Below are positions 54,069 to 61,568 of a DNA stretch of 64,000 nucleotides, one piece after another (the first letter of the stretch is position 1; the number at the start of each line of letters is the position of its first letter). The position numbers and the translations under genes were made by a program. This stretch comes from Pseudomonas frederiksbergensis. GTDB lineage: Bacteria; Pseudomonadota; Gammaproteobacteria; Pseudomonadales; Pseudomonadaceae. The stretch is taken from positions 1 to 64,000 of the forward strand of contig NZ_MOBR01000001.1 in the NCBI RefSeq assembly GCF_003732705.1, read 5' to 3'. The notes under the pieces are model-generated. The model did not search any database. It was not told the origin of the DNA and was given only the letters and a program-made list of their open reading frames with translations.

Positions 54069-55643
54069 ATGTCAGCGGTACAAGGTCATTGGCGCGAAGT
54101 ATCCGAGCAAACTTTGCCGGCGGCAACTTATTTAAATGACGCGGTTAGAACTTCCAGCCAGTTGATTATCATCGTCGAACGCAAGGAAGACTGGGCGTCC
54201 TACTTTCCCAGTGAAGACATCGTCACGGCCCAGGAATACCTGGAACAAACCCGCGACAACGAGCAGGGCAAACGGGTCCAGGTGATCAACCTGTGCCGCA
54301 GCTACAAGTACCTGGGGCACGGTTATTACTGCTCGCTGCTGGCCGAAGCCCGGGGGCACAAGGTCATTCCGTCGGTGCGTACCATCAGCGAACTGACACG
54401 TAAATCCCTTTACGGTTTAGCGCTTGACGATCTGGATAAGCCGCTGGAAAAAGCCCTCAGTAATCATCTTTACAGCGACACTGAAGGCTTTACGCTAACC
54501 CTTTATTTTGGCAAGACTAATATCGAGCCCTTGCAGGATCTGGCACGACAGTTATTTGAAGTGTTTCCGTGTCCGATTTTGTTAGTTGAGTTTCGACGAA
54601 CTAATGGATGGCACATTGAAGGTGTAAAGTCCGGTGCCTTGCATAAGTTGCGCGAAGATCAGGAAGACCAGTTCGCCAACTCCCTGGACAGTTTCAGTCG
54701 CAAAATCTGGCGTGTGCCGCGCTCCCGCCGTTTGGCCCGTTATGACCTGGCCATCCTGCATGATCCGCAAGAAGCGCTGCCGCCGTCTAACGCCAAAGCG
54801 TTGGACAACTTCGTCCGGGTCGGCAAAACCCTGGGCATCGACGTCGAGCTGATCGAGCGCAAAGACTACGCCCGTATCGCCGAATACGACGGGCTGCTGA
54901 TTCGCGAGACCACCAGCGTCGACAACCACACTTACCGTTTCGCCAAGAAAGCCGAGAGCGAAGGGCTGGTGGTGATGGACGACCCGACGTCGATCTTGCG
55001 CTGTACCAACAAGGTCTACCTGACCGATCTGCTGAAAAGCCACCAGTTGGGCATGCCCGCCACCGAAATTCTCTACAAGGAACGACCGGAAGACTTCGAG
55101 CGGGTTGGCGAACGGTTGGGCTTTCCGCTGGTGTTGAAGATCCCGGACGGCTGTTTCTCCCGGGGCGTGATCAAGGTCGAAAGCCAGCAAGCCTTGCTTG
55201 AAGCCACCGCCGAACTGTTCGAACACTCGGTGCTGTTGCTGGCTCAGGAGTTTTTCTACACCGAGTACGACTGGCGCATCGGCGTGCTCAACCGCAAACC
55301 GATCTTTGCCTGCCAGTACTTCATGTCCAAGGGCCATTGGCAGATCTACAACCACAAAGCCAAGGGCCAGGACATCAACGGCGAATGTCGCACGTTGGCG
55401 GTTCACGAAGCGCCGCGCGCGGTGGTGGAACTGGCCGTGAAGACCGCCAACCTGATCGGCGACGGCCTCTACGGCGTCGACCTCAAGCAGTCCGGCGACA
55501 AAGTGGTGGTGATCGAGGTCAACGACAACCCGAACATGGACGCCGGCATCGAAGACGCCTATTTGCAGGACGATTTGTACTCGCTGGTACTGGAAGAGTT
55601 CGTCCGCCGCCTCGAGCTCAAGCGCCGCGGCCAGGCCTGGTGA
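54069..55643 (+). CDS. RimK-family ATP-grasp ligase with RLAN N-terminal domain
   Basis: The protein is 524 residues from the ATG at 54069. An alternative TTG at 54045 has a better ribosome site (AGGAAAGG) and adds 8 residues. Residues about 35-185 form the RLAN domain (LIIIVERKEDWASYFPS, QVINLCRSYKYLGHGYYCSLL). The second half is an ATP-grasp domain: LGFPLVLKIPDGCFSRGV at the ATP site, and GDGLYGVDLKQSGDKVVVIE plus NDNPNMDAGIEDA for metal binding. ATP-grasp enzymes form amide bonds through acyl phosphates, so it probably ligates an amino acid to a peptide or protein. Substrate unknown. Confidence 0.87.
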   Translation: MSAVQGHWREVSEQTLPAATYLNDAVRTSSQLIIIVERKEDWASYFPSEDIVTAQEYLEQTRDNEQGKRVQVINLCRSYKYLGHGYYCSLLAEARGHKVIPSVRTISELTRKSLYGLALDDLDKPLEKALSNHLYSDTEGFTLTLYFGKTNIEPLQDLARQLFEVFPCPILLVEFRRTNGWHIEGVKSGALHKLREDQEDQFANSLDSFSRKIWRVPRSRRLARYDLAILHDPQEALPPSNAKALDNFVRVGKTLGIDVELIERKDYARIAEYDGLLIRETTSVDNHTYRFAKKAESEGLVVMDDPTSILRCTNKVYLTDLLKSHQLGMPATEILYKERPEDFERVGERLGFPLVLKIPDGCFSRGVIKVESQQALLEATAELFEHSVLLLAQEFFYTEYDWRIGVLNRKPIFACQYFMSKGHWQIYNHKAKGQDINGECRTLAVHEAPRAVVELAVKTANLIGDGLYGVDLKQSGDKVVVIEVNDNPNMDAGIEDAYLQDDLYSLVLEEFVRRLELKRRGQAW

Positions 55644-55650
55644 GCGGCCG

Positions 55651-56574
55651 ATGATCAAGAGCTTTCAACTGACCCACGGCGTCCTGCATACCGTCGACCG
55701 GCTGGACGCCGAAGTGATGCTGTTCAGCAACCCCGATGCCGCCGAGCGGGACCTGCTGCACAGCCATTTCAAACTCGATGAGCACGCCCTGGCCTCGGCG
55801 CTGGACCCCGACGAGGTATCGCGCATCGAGTTTCACCCCGACAACCTGTTCCTGATCTGGAAACGTCCGGAAAACTATTCCGGCGCCGGCAGCCTGGCGT
55901 TTGAGGTGTCGTCCTGCGGCCTGCTGTTCTCCCCCGGCCGCTTGCTGGTGATCGCCACCGACGACTCGCCGCTGCATGGCCTCGGCACTCGGCAGCGGCT
56001 CAACACACCGCTGGATGTGTTGCTGGATTTGTTGTTCAACAACATCCATCACTACCTGGGCCATTTGAAGGTGATCAAACTGGTTGCCCGGGAGTTGCAG
56101 CAGAAATTCAACGCCTCGATGGAAAACCAGCACCTGATCCAGATGTTCAACCTCAGTGAGAGCCTGATCTATTACATCAATGCGATCCACAGCAACGGCG
56201 CGGTGCTGACCCGACTGCGCAACCACGCGGAAAAGGAACACTTCAGCGCGCAAGCCATCGGCCTGATCGACGACCTGATCATCGAAAACAACCAGTGTTA
56301 CAAACAGGCGGAAATCTACTCCACGGTGTTCTCCGGGCTGATCGACGCCCGGGGCAACCTGATGAACAACAGCATGAACAACCTGCTGCGCAAACTGACG
56401 CTGATCAACGTGGTGTTTTTGCCGTTGAACCTGATTGCGAGCATTGGCGGCATGTCCGAGTTCAGCATGATGACGGCGGGGACGCCTTGGTGGATTTCTT
56501 ATCCGTTGTTTTTGACGGCGATGATGTTGGGGGCGGGGGTGATGGTGTTGGGGCTCAGGCGGTTGGCCAAGTGA
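55651..56574 (+). CDS. CorA/ZntB-like divalent metal transporter
   Basis: The protein is 307 residues. The N-terminal alpha/beta domain is cytoplasmic, a long stalk helix follows, and two transmembrane segments end the protein. The CorA pore signature normally reads GMN after helix 1. Here it is IGGMSEFSMM, with Ser in place of Asn. Transport of Mg2+, Zn2+ or another ion cannot be decided. It starts 7 bp after the ligase gene and is cotranscribed. The link between a metal transporter and an ATP-grasp ligase is unexplained. Confidence 0.83.
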   Translation: MIKSFQLTHGVLHTVDRLDAEVMLFSNPDAAERDLLHSHFKLDEHALASALDPDEVSRIEFHPDNLFLIWKRPENYSGAGSLAFEVSSCGLLFSPGRLLVIATDDSPLHGLGTRQRLNTPLDVLLDLLFNNIHHYLGHLKVIKLVARELQQKFNASMENQHLIQMFNLSESLIYYINAIHSNGAVLTRLRNHAEKEHFSAQAIGLIDDLIIENNQCYKQAEIYSTVFSGLIDARGNLMNNSMNNLLRKLTLINVVFLPLNLIASIGGMSEFSMMTAGTPWWISYPLFLTAMMLGAGVMVLGLRRLAK

Positions 56575-56594
56575 TTTTTGGGTGACTGTCAGGC

Positions 56595-56677
56595 CGCCTT
56601 CGCGAGCAGGCTCGCTCCCACACTGGATCTGTGGCGTTCACAAGACTCCCTGTGGGAGCGAGCCTGCTCGCGAAAGC
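56595..56677. repeat. Two REP units, inward-facing
   Basis: CCTTCGCGAGCAGGCTCGCTCCCAC at 56595-56622 and GTGGGAGCGAGCCTGCTCGC at about 56651-56677 face each other in the opposite order to other doublets. Confidence 0.85.
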
Positions 56678-56704
56678 AATTTCAAAATCTCAGTTAGTCC
56701 TGGA

Positions 56705-57040
56705 TCAAACCTGTTGGCTTGCATCGACAAGCGCTTTACGGTTTTGAACCCCCCGAACCACCAAGTACAACAAAGGCCCCACCGACACGAAAATGGCCGT
56801 GAGCAAAAGATACGGAATCACCGACAACCCCGTCCGCCCACGCTGGCGAGCATCCCGGTACATCCACACCCCCGCCAGCGTCGCCAGCAGATAAAGATCA
56901 ATCACCACCTGCGCCGTATCCGGTTGCGACATCAGGCTGATGCCGAATTCGATCAACGACTGTTCCGCCTGCACCATCACCGAAACGGTGTAGCCGGCAA
57001 ACGCGATCAGGGCAATGAGGGGCAGGGCGACAGACTTCAT
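56705..57040 (-). CDS. Small membrane protein (DUF2834-like)
   Basis: The protein is 111 residues from the ATG at 57040, with AAGGAAGG upstream. It has three hydrophobic segments (LPLIALIAFAGYTVSVMV, VVIDLYLLATLAGVWMY, SVIPYLLLTAIFVSVGPLLY). The MYRDARQRGRTG loop between the second and third is charged. It resembles DUF2834 proteins. Function unknown. Confidence 0.72.
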   Translation of the reverse strand: MKSVALPLIALIAFAGYTVSVMVQAEQSLIEFGISLMSQPDTAQVVIDLYLLATLAGVWMYRDARQRGRTGLSVIPYLLLTAIFVSVGPLLYLVVRGVQNRKALVDASQQV

Positions 57041-57104
57041 GGTTTCCTTCCTTGGGGACAATGAGCAGAGTCGCCAGCCTACAGAGGCCAGAGAAAATTG
57101 ACCA

Positions 57105-57133
57105 TTGACTTGCCCTCGGCGCCCGGCTAATTT
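57105..57133 (+). promoter_or_regulatory. Promoter of the leader peptide/ilvA transcript
   Basis: TTGACT (57105-57110) and TAATTT (57128-57133) are spaced by 17 bp. The expected start site, about 7 bp downstream, is near 57140, which is the A of the leader peptide ATG. The leader mRNA would then have almost no 5' untranslated sequence. Confidence 0.65.
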
Positions 57134-57139
57134 CCAGCC

Positions 57140-57205
57140 ATGACTTCCACCGTATTGCGCTGCCAGCCAAGCATTATTACCGCCATTCCTTATTTGGCGG
57201 GCTAG
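57140..57205 (+). CDS. Leader peptide of a transcription attenuator
   Basis: A 21-residue open frame (MTSTVLRCQPSIITAIPYLAG) ends in TAG at 57203-57205. It contains three Ile (residues 12, 13, 16), three Thr, one Val and two Leu. No ribosome site precedes it, and the promoter predicts a leaderless start. It lies just upstream of an antiterminator/terminator pair and the threonine deaminase gene, as for ilv leaders. Confidence 0.7.
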   Translation: MTSTVLRCQPSIITAIPYLAG

Positions 57206-57247
57206 CTCACGACTGCAGCACCCAACCCGCCCTAGAGGCGGGTTTTT
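57196..57247 (+). terminator. Attenuator with alternative antiterminator
   Basis: The terminator is AACCCGCC-ctaga-GGCGGGTT plus T run at 57224-57247. The antiterminator strand GGCGGG at 57196-57201, which spans the last codons of the leader frame, can pair with CCCGCC at 57226-57231. A ribosome at the stop codon would cover this strand and allow termination; a ribosome stalled at Ile 12-13 would leave it free. Confidence 0.7.
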
Positions 57248-57323
57248 ACTTTCTGTCTCCTGGGTCTTGAATCGAAACACATCCGGCGTAGACGCTGCCG
57301 GACGTGTACAACAGGAGATGTGC

Positions 57324-58385
57324 ATGAACAGCACTGCCGCCCAACAAAGTTTGCTTGAGCACTACGTGAAAAAGATCCTCGCCGCGCCGGTGTATGAGCT
57401 GGCGGTGCGTACACCGCTGCAGCTAGCGCCTGGGTTGTCCGAGGCGCTGGGCAATCAGATCTTGCTCAAACGAGAAGACCTGCAACCGACCTTTTCCTTC
57501 AAGATCCGCGGCGCCTACAACAAACTGGTACAGCTCAGCGCTGAGCAAAAGGCTCGTGGCGTGATCACTGCTTCAGCCGGGAATCACGCCCAGGGCGTGG
57601 CGCACGCGGCCCGTCAGTTGGGGATCGCCGCGACCATCGTCATGCCCTGCACGACGCCGGAGTTGAAGGTGTTGGGCGTGCGAAGTCGGGGCGCCGAGGC
57701 GGTGCTGCATGGCGAGAGTTTTCCGTTTGCCCTGGAATATGCACTTAGGCTGGCAGAGCAAACCGGTCGCACCTTTGTCTCGCCGTTCGACGATCCGGAC
57801 GTGATCGCCGGGCAGGGCACCGTCGCCATGGAAATTCTGCGCCAGCACCAAGGCCCGCTAGACTCCATCTTCGTCCCGGTGGGCGGCGGAGGTCTGATCG
57901 CCGGCATTGCCGCGTACGTCAAATACCTGCGCCCTGAAGTGCGCATCATCGGCGTCGAGTCGGAGCATTCCGCGTGCCTGCAAGCGGCAATGCAGGCGGG
58001 TGAGCGGGTGACCCTGCCCAATGTAGGCAACTTCGCCGATGGCGTAGCAGTCGCGCAAATCGGCGCTTATGGTTTCGAAGTCTGCCGGTTTTGTGTCGAC
58101 GACGTGATCACCGTCAGCAACGACGAACTCTGTGCCGCGATCAAGAACATCTACGACGACACTCGCTCGATCACCGAACCTTCCGGCGCATTGGCCGTGG
58201 CCGGGATCAAGAAGTACGTGGCCCAAAAAGGCGTCCTGGGACGGACGTTTGTAGCCATCGATTCGGGCGCCAATATCAATTTCGACAGTTTGCGTCATGT
58301 TGCCGAGCGCGCCGCTGTTTGCAGCGCCCCAGTGTTAGCGAATGTCAGCGCAACATCGGGCGCAGGAACGTGCGCTCGTAGCTGA
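57324..58385 (+). CDS. ilvA: Threonine ammonia-lyase catalytic domain, without ACT regulatory domain
   Basis: The protein is 353 residues from the ATG at 57324, which has AACAGGAG before it. It is the PLP fold-II deaminase that makes 2-oxobutyrate from threonine. PLP Lys60 lies in TFSFKIRGAYNKL, and the phosphate loop is VGGGGLIAGIA. Full-length biosynthetic IlvA is about 500 residues with a C-terminal ACT-like domain. Here the sequence runs to NINFDSLRHVAERA as in those proteins, then ends after about 24 unusual residues. It should lack isoleucine feedback inhibition. It overlaps the NIPSNAP gene convergently by 41 bp. Confidence 0.85.
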   Translation: MNSTAAQQSLLEHYVKKILAAPVYELAVRTPLQLAPGLSEALGNQILLKREDLQPTFSFKIRGAYNKLVQLSAEQKARGVITASAGNHAQGVAHAARQLGIAATIVMPCTTPELKVLGVRSRGAEAVLHGESFPFALEYALRLAEQTGRTFVSPFDDPDVIAGQGTVAMEILRQHQGPLDSIFVPVGGGGLIAGIAAYVKYLRPEVRIIGVESEHSACLQAAMQAGERVTLPNVGNFADGVAVAQIGAYGFEVCRFCVDDVITVSNDELCAAIKNIYDDTRSITEPSGALAVAGIKKYVAQKGVLGRTFVAIDSGANINFDSLRHVAERAAVCSAPVLANVSATSGAGTCARS

Positions 58386-58650
58386 CGATGAACTTCTTCT
58401 CCACCAGCGAGGCCACCAGCGCGGTACTTTCCGGGTCGGTCATTGCGATATGCCGGTAGCTTTCGTAGTCCGCCAGCGAAGGAAAACTGAACAGGCAATA
58501 CGCGATATTGCTCGCACCTTCGGAGGGCAGGAAATACCCGTGGTGCGTACCGCCCAAACGCTCGACGATCCCGAGCCAGGCCTGGGCGTAGGCTTCGAAT
58601 TCGCTGAGCTGATAAGGGTCGATGACGTATTTGACGTGGCAGGTGATCAA
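58345..58650 (-). CDS. NIPSNAP-family protein
   Basis: The protein is 101 residues starting at a TTG at 58650, with AGGA 7 nt upstream. A long upstream frame contains a REP and is not coding. The fold is a ferredoxin-like NIPSNAP domain, TCHVKYVIDPYQLSEFEAY, then HHGYFLPSEGASNIAYCLF. Function unknown; homologues are small stress or metabolism proteins. It overlaps ilvA at its 3' end. Confidence 0.83.
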   Translation of the reverse strand: MITCHVKYVIDPYQLSEFEAYAQAWLGIVERLGGTHHGYFLPSEGASNIAYCLFSFPSLADYESYRHIAMTDPESTALVASLVEKKFIVSYERTFLRPMLR

Positions 58651-58688
58651 AGGTCGGTTCCTAGGGTTAGGTGTAAACGCAATTCCCT

Positions 58689-58777
58689 GTGGGAGCGGGC
58701 TTGCTCGCGAAGGCGGCATGCCAGTCACCATCAATGTTGAATGTGAAGGCCTCTTCGCGAGCAAGCCCGCTCCCACA
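58689..58777. repeat. REP doublet (inverted pair)
   Basis: GTGGGAGCGGGCTTGCTCGC and GCGAGCAAGCCCGCTCCCAC with about 45 bp between. It lies between the TTG start of the NIPSNAP gene and the ecotin 3' end. Confidence 0.9.
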
Positions 58778-58794
58778 AGGGGATTTGTGGCAGG

Positions 58795-59277
58795 CTATTC
58801 CTGAACAGCCTTCTCAACCTTGCTCGACGCCGACCAGATCCGATAACGAACCTCAACATCCTTGGGCACATACAGCACGATCGGCAGCTTACTGTTATAG
58901 CGCAACATAAACCCGTCACCGACCACCGGCACAAAGTCCTTTTTAGTCTTGGTATCAGGGCAAGCCATCATCGTGCTCATCGGGCCAATCACCTTTTCAA
59001 GGCGATAGAACGGATAACCCCAACCCTCCAGATTCTTCTCTTCAAGTATCCCGCCCAAGCGCTGACGGTTGCAGTCCACGCTCAAGGTTTTGCCCGCCAG
59101 AACCTCGACTTGATAACTGTCTTCCTGAGTTTGCGGCGTCAGGTGAATGACCTGGCGCGTGAAACCGCTCTCGGCTTTGGGAAACGGCGCAATCTCTTCC
59201 AGTTTTGCCGCCTGTGCCGAGCACGACAATCCGGCAACTATCAGCCCGGCGGTAGTGATTAAGGTCAAAGAACCCAT
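58795..59277 (-). CDS. eco: Ecotin, periplasmic serine protease inhibitor
   Basis: The protein is 160 residues from the ATG at 59277, with an AAGGAGG site. A signal peptide ends at AQA (about residue 22). The mature part begins [20 protein letters not shown]. The reactive loop has Met-Met in STMMACP, as in E. coli ecotin, and the second site is the CNRQRLGG region; the pair of Cys fits the loop disulfide. It inhibits trypsin-, chymotrypsin- and elastase-type proteases. It is a likely protection against host or predator proteases. Confidence 0.93.
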   Translation of the reverse strand: MGSLTLITTAGLIVAGLSCSAQAAKLEEIAPFPKAESGFTRQVIHLTPQTQEDSYQVEVLAGKTLSVDCNRQRLGGILEEKNLEGWGYPFYRLEKVIGPMSTMMACPDTKTKKDFVPVVGDGFMLRYNSKLPIVLYVPKDVEVRYRIWSASSKVEKAVQE

Positions 59278-59662
59278 GATGCCTCCTTGCGTGTGAATGG
59301 GGTCAGCGGATACTGAAATATGGGGTAGCATTTTTTACTTCCATGCCCGACTAATGCAACCCCACGCCTGACACCCGCAAATTGCAGGGCTGTAACAGGC
59401 CTTTCTTGCAAATTGCATGAGAGCAATTTGATAGCGCCTTCACTAAGCCGTTGATTTGCCGACGAGGTGCAGAGCGAAATCCTGGGCATGTTTTATGCTG
59501 TAGCTGGTCTTAAGCTGGCCGACGATTCTAATGAGCCAGCGTTGCTACGAGAGAACGGTCACGTCATGGAGTGTTCAGACCCGCACGGACGATTAACGGG
59601 TTACTCCATCACCGACCGATATTTATGTTGATTGGCAGTCTCACATTAAGGAGAGGGTCGCC
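59278..59662. other. 385-bp non-coding region upstream of ecotin
   Basis: A perfect 8+8 inverted repeat, CAAATTGC-atgaga-GCAATTTG, lies at 59409-59430, about 130 bp from the ecotin start. It may be an operator. No gene is seen, apart from the ecotin and DUF1652 promoter regions. Confidence 0.5.
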
Positions 59663-59932
59663 ATGTTTCTATCTGCCTTGGAACTACGCAATATCATTGA
59701 AAGCAGCTTCTTGCCGAAGCGCTGTCAATGCACGCTATCGCCGGACCTGTCGATGACCGTAAAAGTCTACGCCGACACACATACCGATCAGCTCGATCTA
59801 TTGGTGACCGGCATCAATGCTAAACGTTTGAATGGTTGTCGAGAAATCAACGACCTGATCGCCGAACTTCGCTCGGACATGCAGCACAGGGCGCAAGTCC
59901 AGCCGTTGCATCTGGACCGAAAAGCGCTTTAA
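59663..59932 (+). CDS. DUF1652 family protein
   Basis: The protein is 89 residues with AAGGAGAGGG before the start. The family pattern is clear: it begins FLSALELRNIIESSFLP, has Cys-containing CQCTLSP, a strand-rich middle (LDLLVTGINAKRL) and a helix (NDLIAELRSDM). This family is largely confined to Pseudomonas. Function unknown. Its stop overlaps the convergent gene by four bases. Confidence 0.85.
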   Translation: MFLSALELRNIIESSFLPKRCQCTLSPDLSMTVKVYADTHTDQLDLLVTGINAKRLNGCREINDLIAELRSDMQHRAQVQPLHLDRKAL

Positions 59933-60324
59933 CCCGCTGTTTCAAGTTCTACCGACACGCGCCGGGCCTGGAAAAACCCCAGGCCCAGCGCCAGTTCGAC
60001 CCCGACAGCCAGCAAAATCCCTGGCCCGGCATGGCCATTCAGCCATTCGCCGAAGCCCAGTGCCGCCAGCCCCCAACAGCCGACAATAAAACCATTGCTC
60101 AACGCACTTCGGGTGGCGGAGGGCGCTTCGTTGCGAACCAGATAAAACATCACCCCCAGCGCCGCGAACAATACTGCGCTACGCCGCGCGACCAACCCCG
60201 CCACTGACGAATATTCAATGTCCCAGATGGCCAGCAATCGATCCGGCAGCAAACCCCACACCAGCGCCAGCAGAAAACACAGTGCGGCGGTGAACGTCGA
60301 CAACGTACGAAACGATAACTGCAT
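59929..60324 (-). CDS. Small integral membrane protein
   Basis: The protein is 131 residues from the ATG at 60324, with AAGGA 6 nt upstream. It has four transmembrane helices, starting with FTAALCFLLALVWGLLPDRL and including GFIVGCWGLAALGFGEWL. I do not recognise a specific family. It converges on the DUF1652 gene with a four-base overlap. Confidence 0.75.
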   Translation of the reverse strand: MQLSFRTLSTFTAALCFLLALVWGLLPDRLLAIWDIEYSSVAGLVARRSAVLFAALGVMFYLVRNEAPSATRSALSNGFIVGCWGLAALGFGEWLNGHAGPGILLAVGVELALGLGFFQARRVSVELETAG

Positions 60325-60414
60325 GGCCAATCCTTTGCGGCAGTGAGGGAGGCACCGAGCATAGCGCCAGAACCCTCACAGGCAAACCGCAAAACGCCAA
60401 ATCAGAACCTTCTG

Positions 60415-60684
60415 TCAGTTCTGATAACTGCACGCGTCAGACAATTTCCGATAGGTGATTTCCGAAGGCTTGCCCGAGACGCTATCGATGTACTTCATGT
60501 CCGCTGTGACCACTTTGCAGTCCGTAGTCGAAGGCTCGGTCAAGGCAACCACCTTCCCCACATGCAGCGGCATACCGTACTCGTACGGTTTAGCCTGGGA
60601 AGTTGAAGAGCTGGCGGCCTGGGCCAGACCAGTGAACGCGGTGCAGGCGAGGGCGGTGGTGATCAGCAGAGTGCGCATGTTCAT
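60415..60684 (-). CDS. DUF2790 exported protein
   Basis: The protein is 89 residues from the ATG at 60684, with GGAGAACC upstream. A signal peptide (LITTALACTAFTGLAQA) is followed by the DUF2790 domain: PYEYGMPLHVGKVVAL, then ITYRKLSDACSYQN. Two Cys are present, probably disulfide bonded. It is typical of Pseudomonas. Some family members respond to metals or stress; no role can be read here. Confidence 0.85.
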   Translation of the reverse strand: MNMRTLLITTALACTAFTGLAQAASSSTSQAKPYEYGMPLHVGKVVALTEPSTTDCKVVTADMKYIDSVSGKPSEITYRKLSDACSYQN

Positions 60685-61171
60685 GGAGGTTCTCCGGTGC
60701 AGGCTTGAAGTCAGCTCGACGTCAAAAGCGTCGAACCTGCCGCACTGGGCATCAGGAAAGCCTGAAGGCGTGCGGTCCCGTAAAGTTTTGGACCGCGGGG
60801 TTAAGCGATGGTTAACCCGGATGAATGCCACCGGTCGTGAAGGCATTTCTGACAGAGATTTCATGTGAGGAAAAAAACTGCGGGAGGTTAGGCGTGTTCC
60901 TACAAGCGCGGATGCCTTGTCTGCTTTCGGTATTGGGGGTGGAGCGATTACTGTTTGGCTTCGCTGCAAAATCAGCGAGCAGGTTTGGTCACCTGGTTAA
61001 CACTGCACATATATGTGCCATCATTCGCGCTGTGGACTTCTACGTCTCGTAGTGCGTTGCAATGGTGGCTGTGTGCAGGACGCTTTCGAGCGAGCCGTTT
61101 TGAGTGTTAGCGGTTGACCAAGCCTGTGCACAGCCGCCTCCATCGTTTGGTCACGGTGCAGGCGATTACTA
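60685..61171. other. 487-bp non-coding region
   Basis: A perfect 14-bp palindrome GCACATATATGTGC lies at 61005-61018. Several short inverted repeats occur around 60760-60830. I see no convincing gene. The DUF2790 and DUF3077-like promoters must lie here. Confidence 0.5.
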
Positions 61172-61489
61172 ATGAATACTCGAGTAATTACTATGCCTAC
61201 GATAAATCCTTTCCCTGATCGCTATCGCTCAATCAAAAGCAACGTCACCGACACGAACCCCATGGTCATCGACACCGAGGCCAATCCCCAAGACATTCTC
61301 GAAGCCGCCATGCAGCGAATTCGTGCCTCCAGTAATTTGCTGGAAACGTTGCATTGCCAGTGTTTTAGAGATGGTGATGTCCAGGACATTCCACATATCA
61401 CCCATGCGCTGTATTTATTGACGCAGGATGGGTTTGATTTGCTGCAAGTCGCGCAGCAGCAGATGTTGGGGTGGAAGGCGCCGGTCTGA
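61172..61489 (+). CDS. DUF3077-like small protein
   Basis: The protein is 105 residues; a later ATG at 61193 gives 98. The helical C-terminal half is visible (ILEAAMQRIRASSNLLETL, then ALYLLTQDGFDLLQVAQQQM). It is like the DUF3077 proteins common in Pseudomonas, but the assignment is from memory of the pattern. No signal peptide or membrane segment is seen. Function unknown. Confidence 0.65.
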   Translation: MNTRVITMPTINPFPDRYRSIKSNVTDTNPMVIDTEANPQDILEAAMQRIRASSNLLETLHCQCFRDGDVQDIPHITHALYLLTQDGFDLLQVAQQQMLGWKAPV

Positions 61490-61568
61490 TGATTTGACAC
61501 TTCGAGCAGGCCGGGCTCCTAAGAGCTTGGCCTGTTCGGAAGAATAAATATTCGAGATGCTATTGGAC

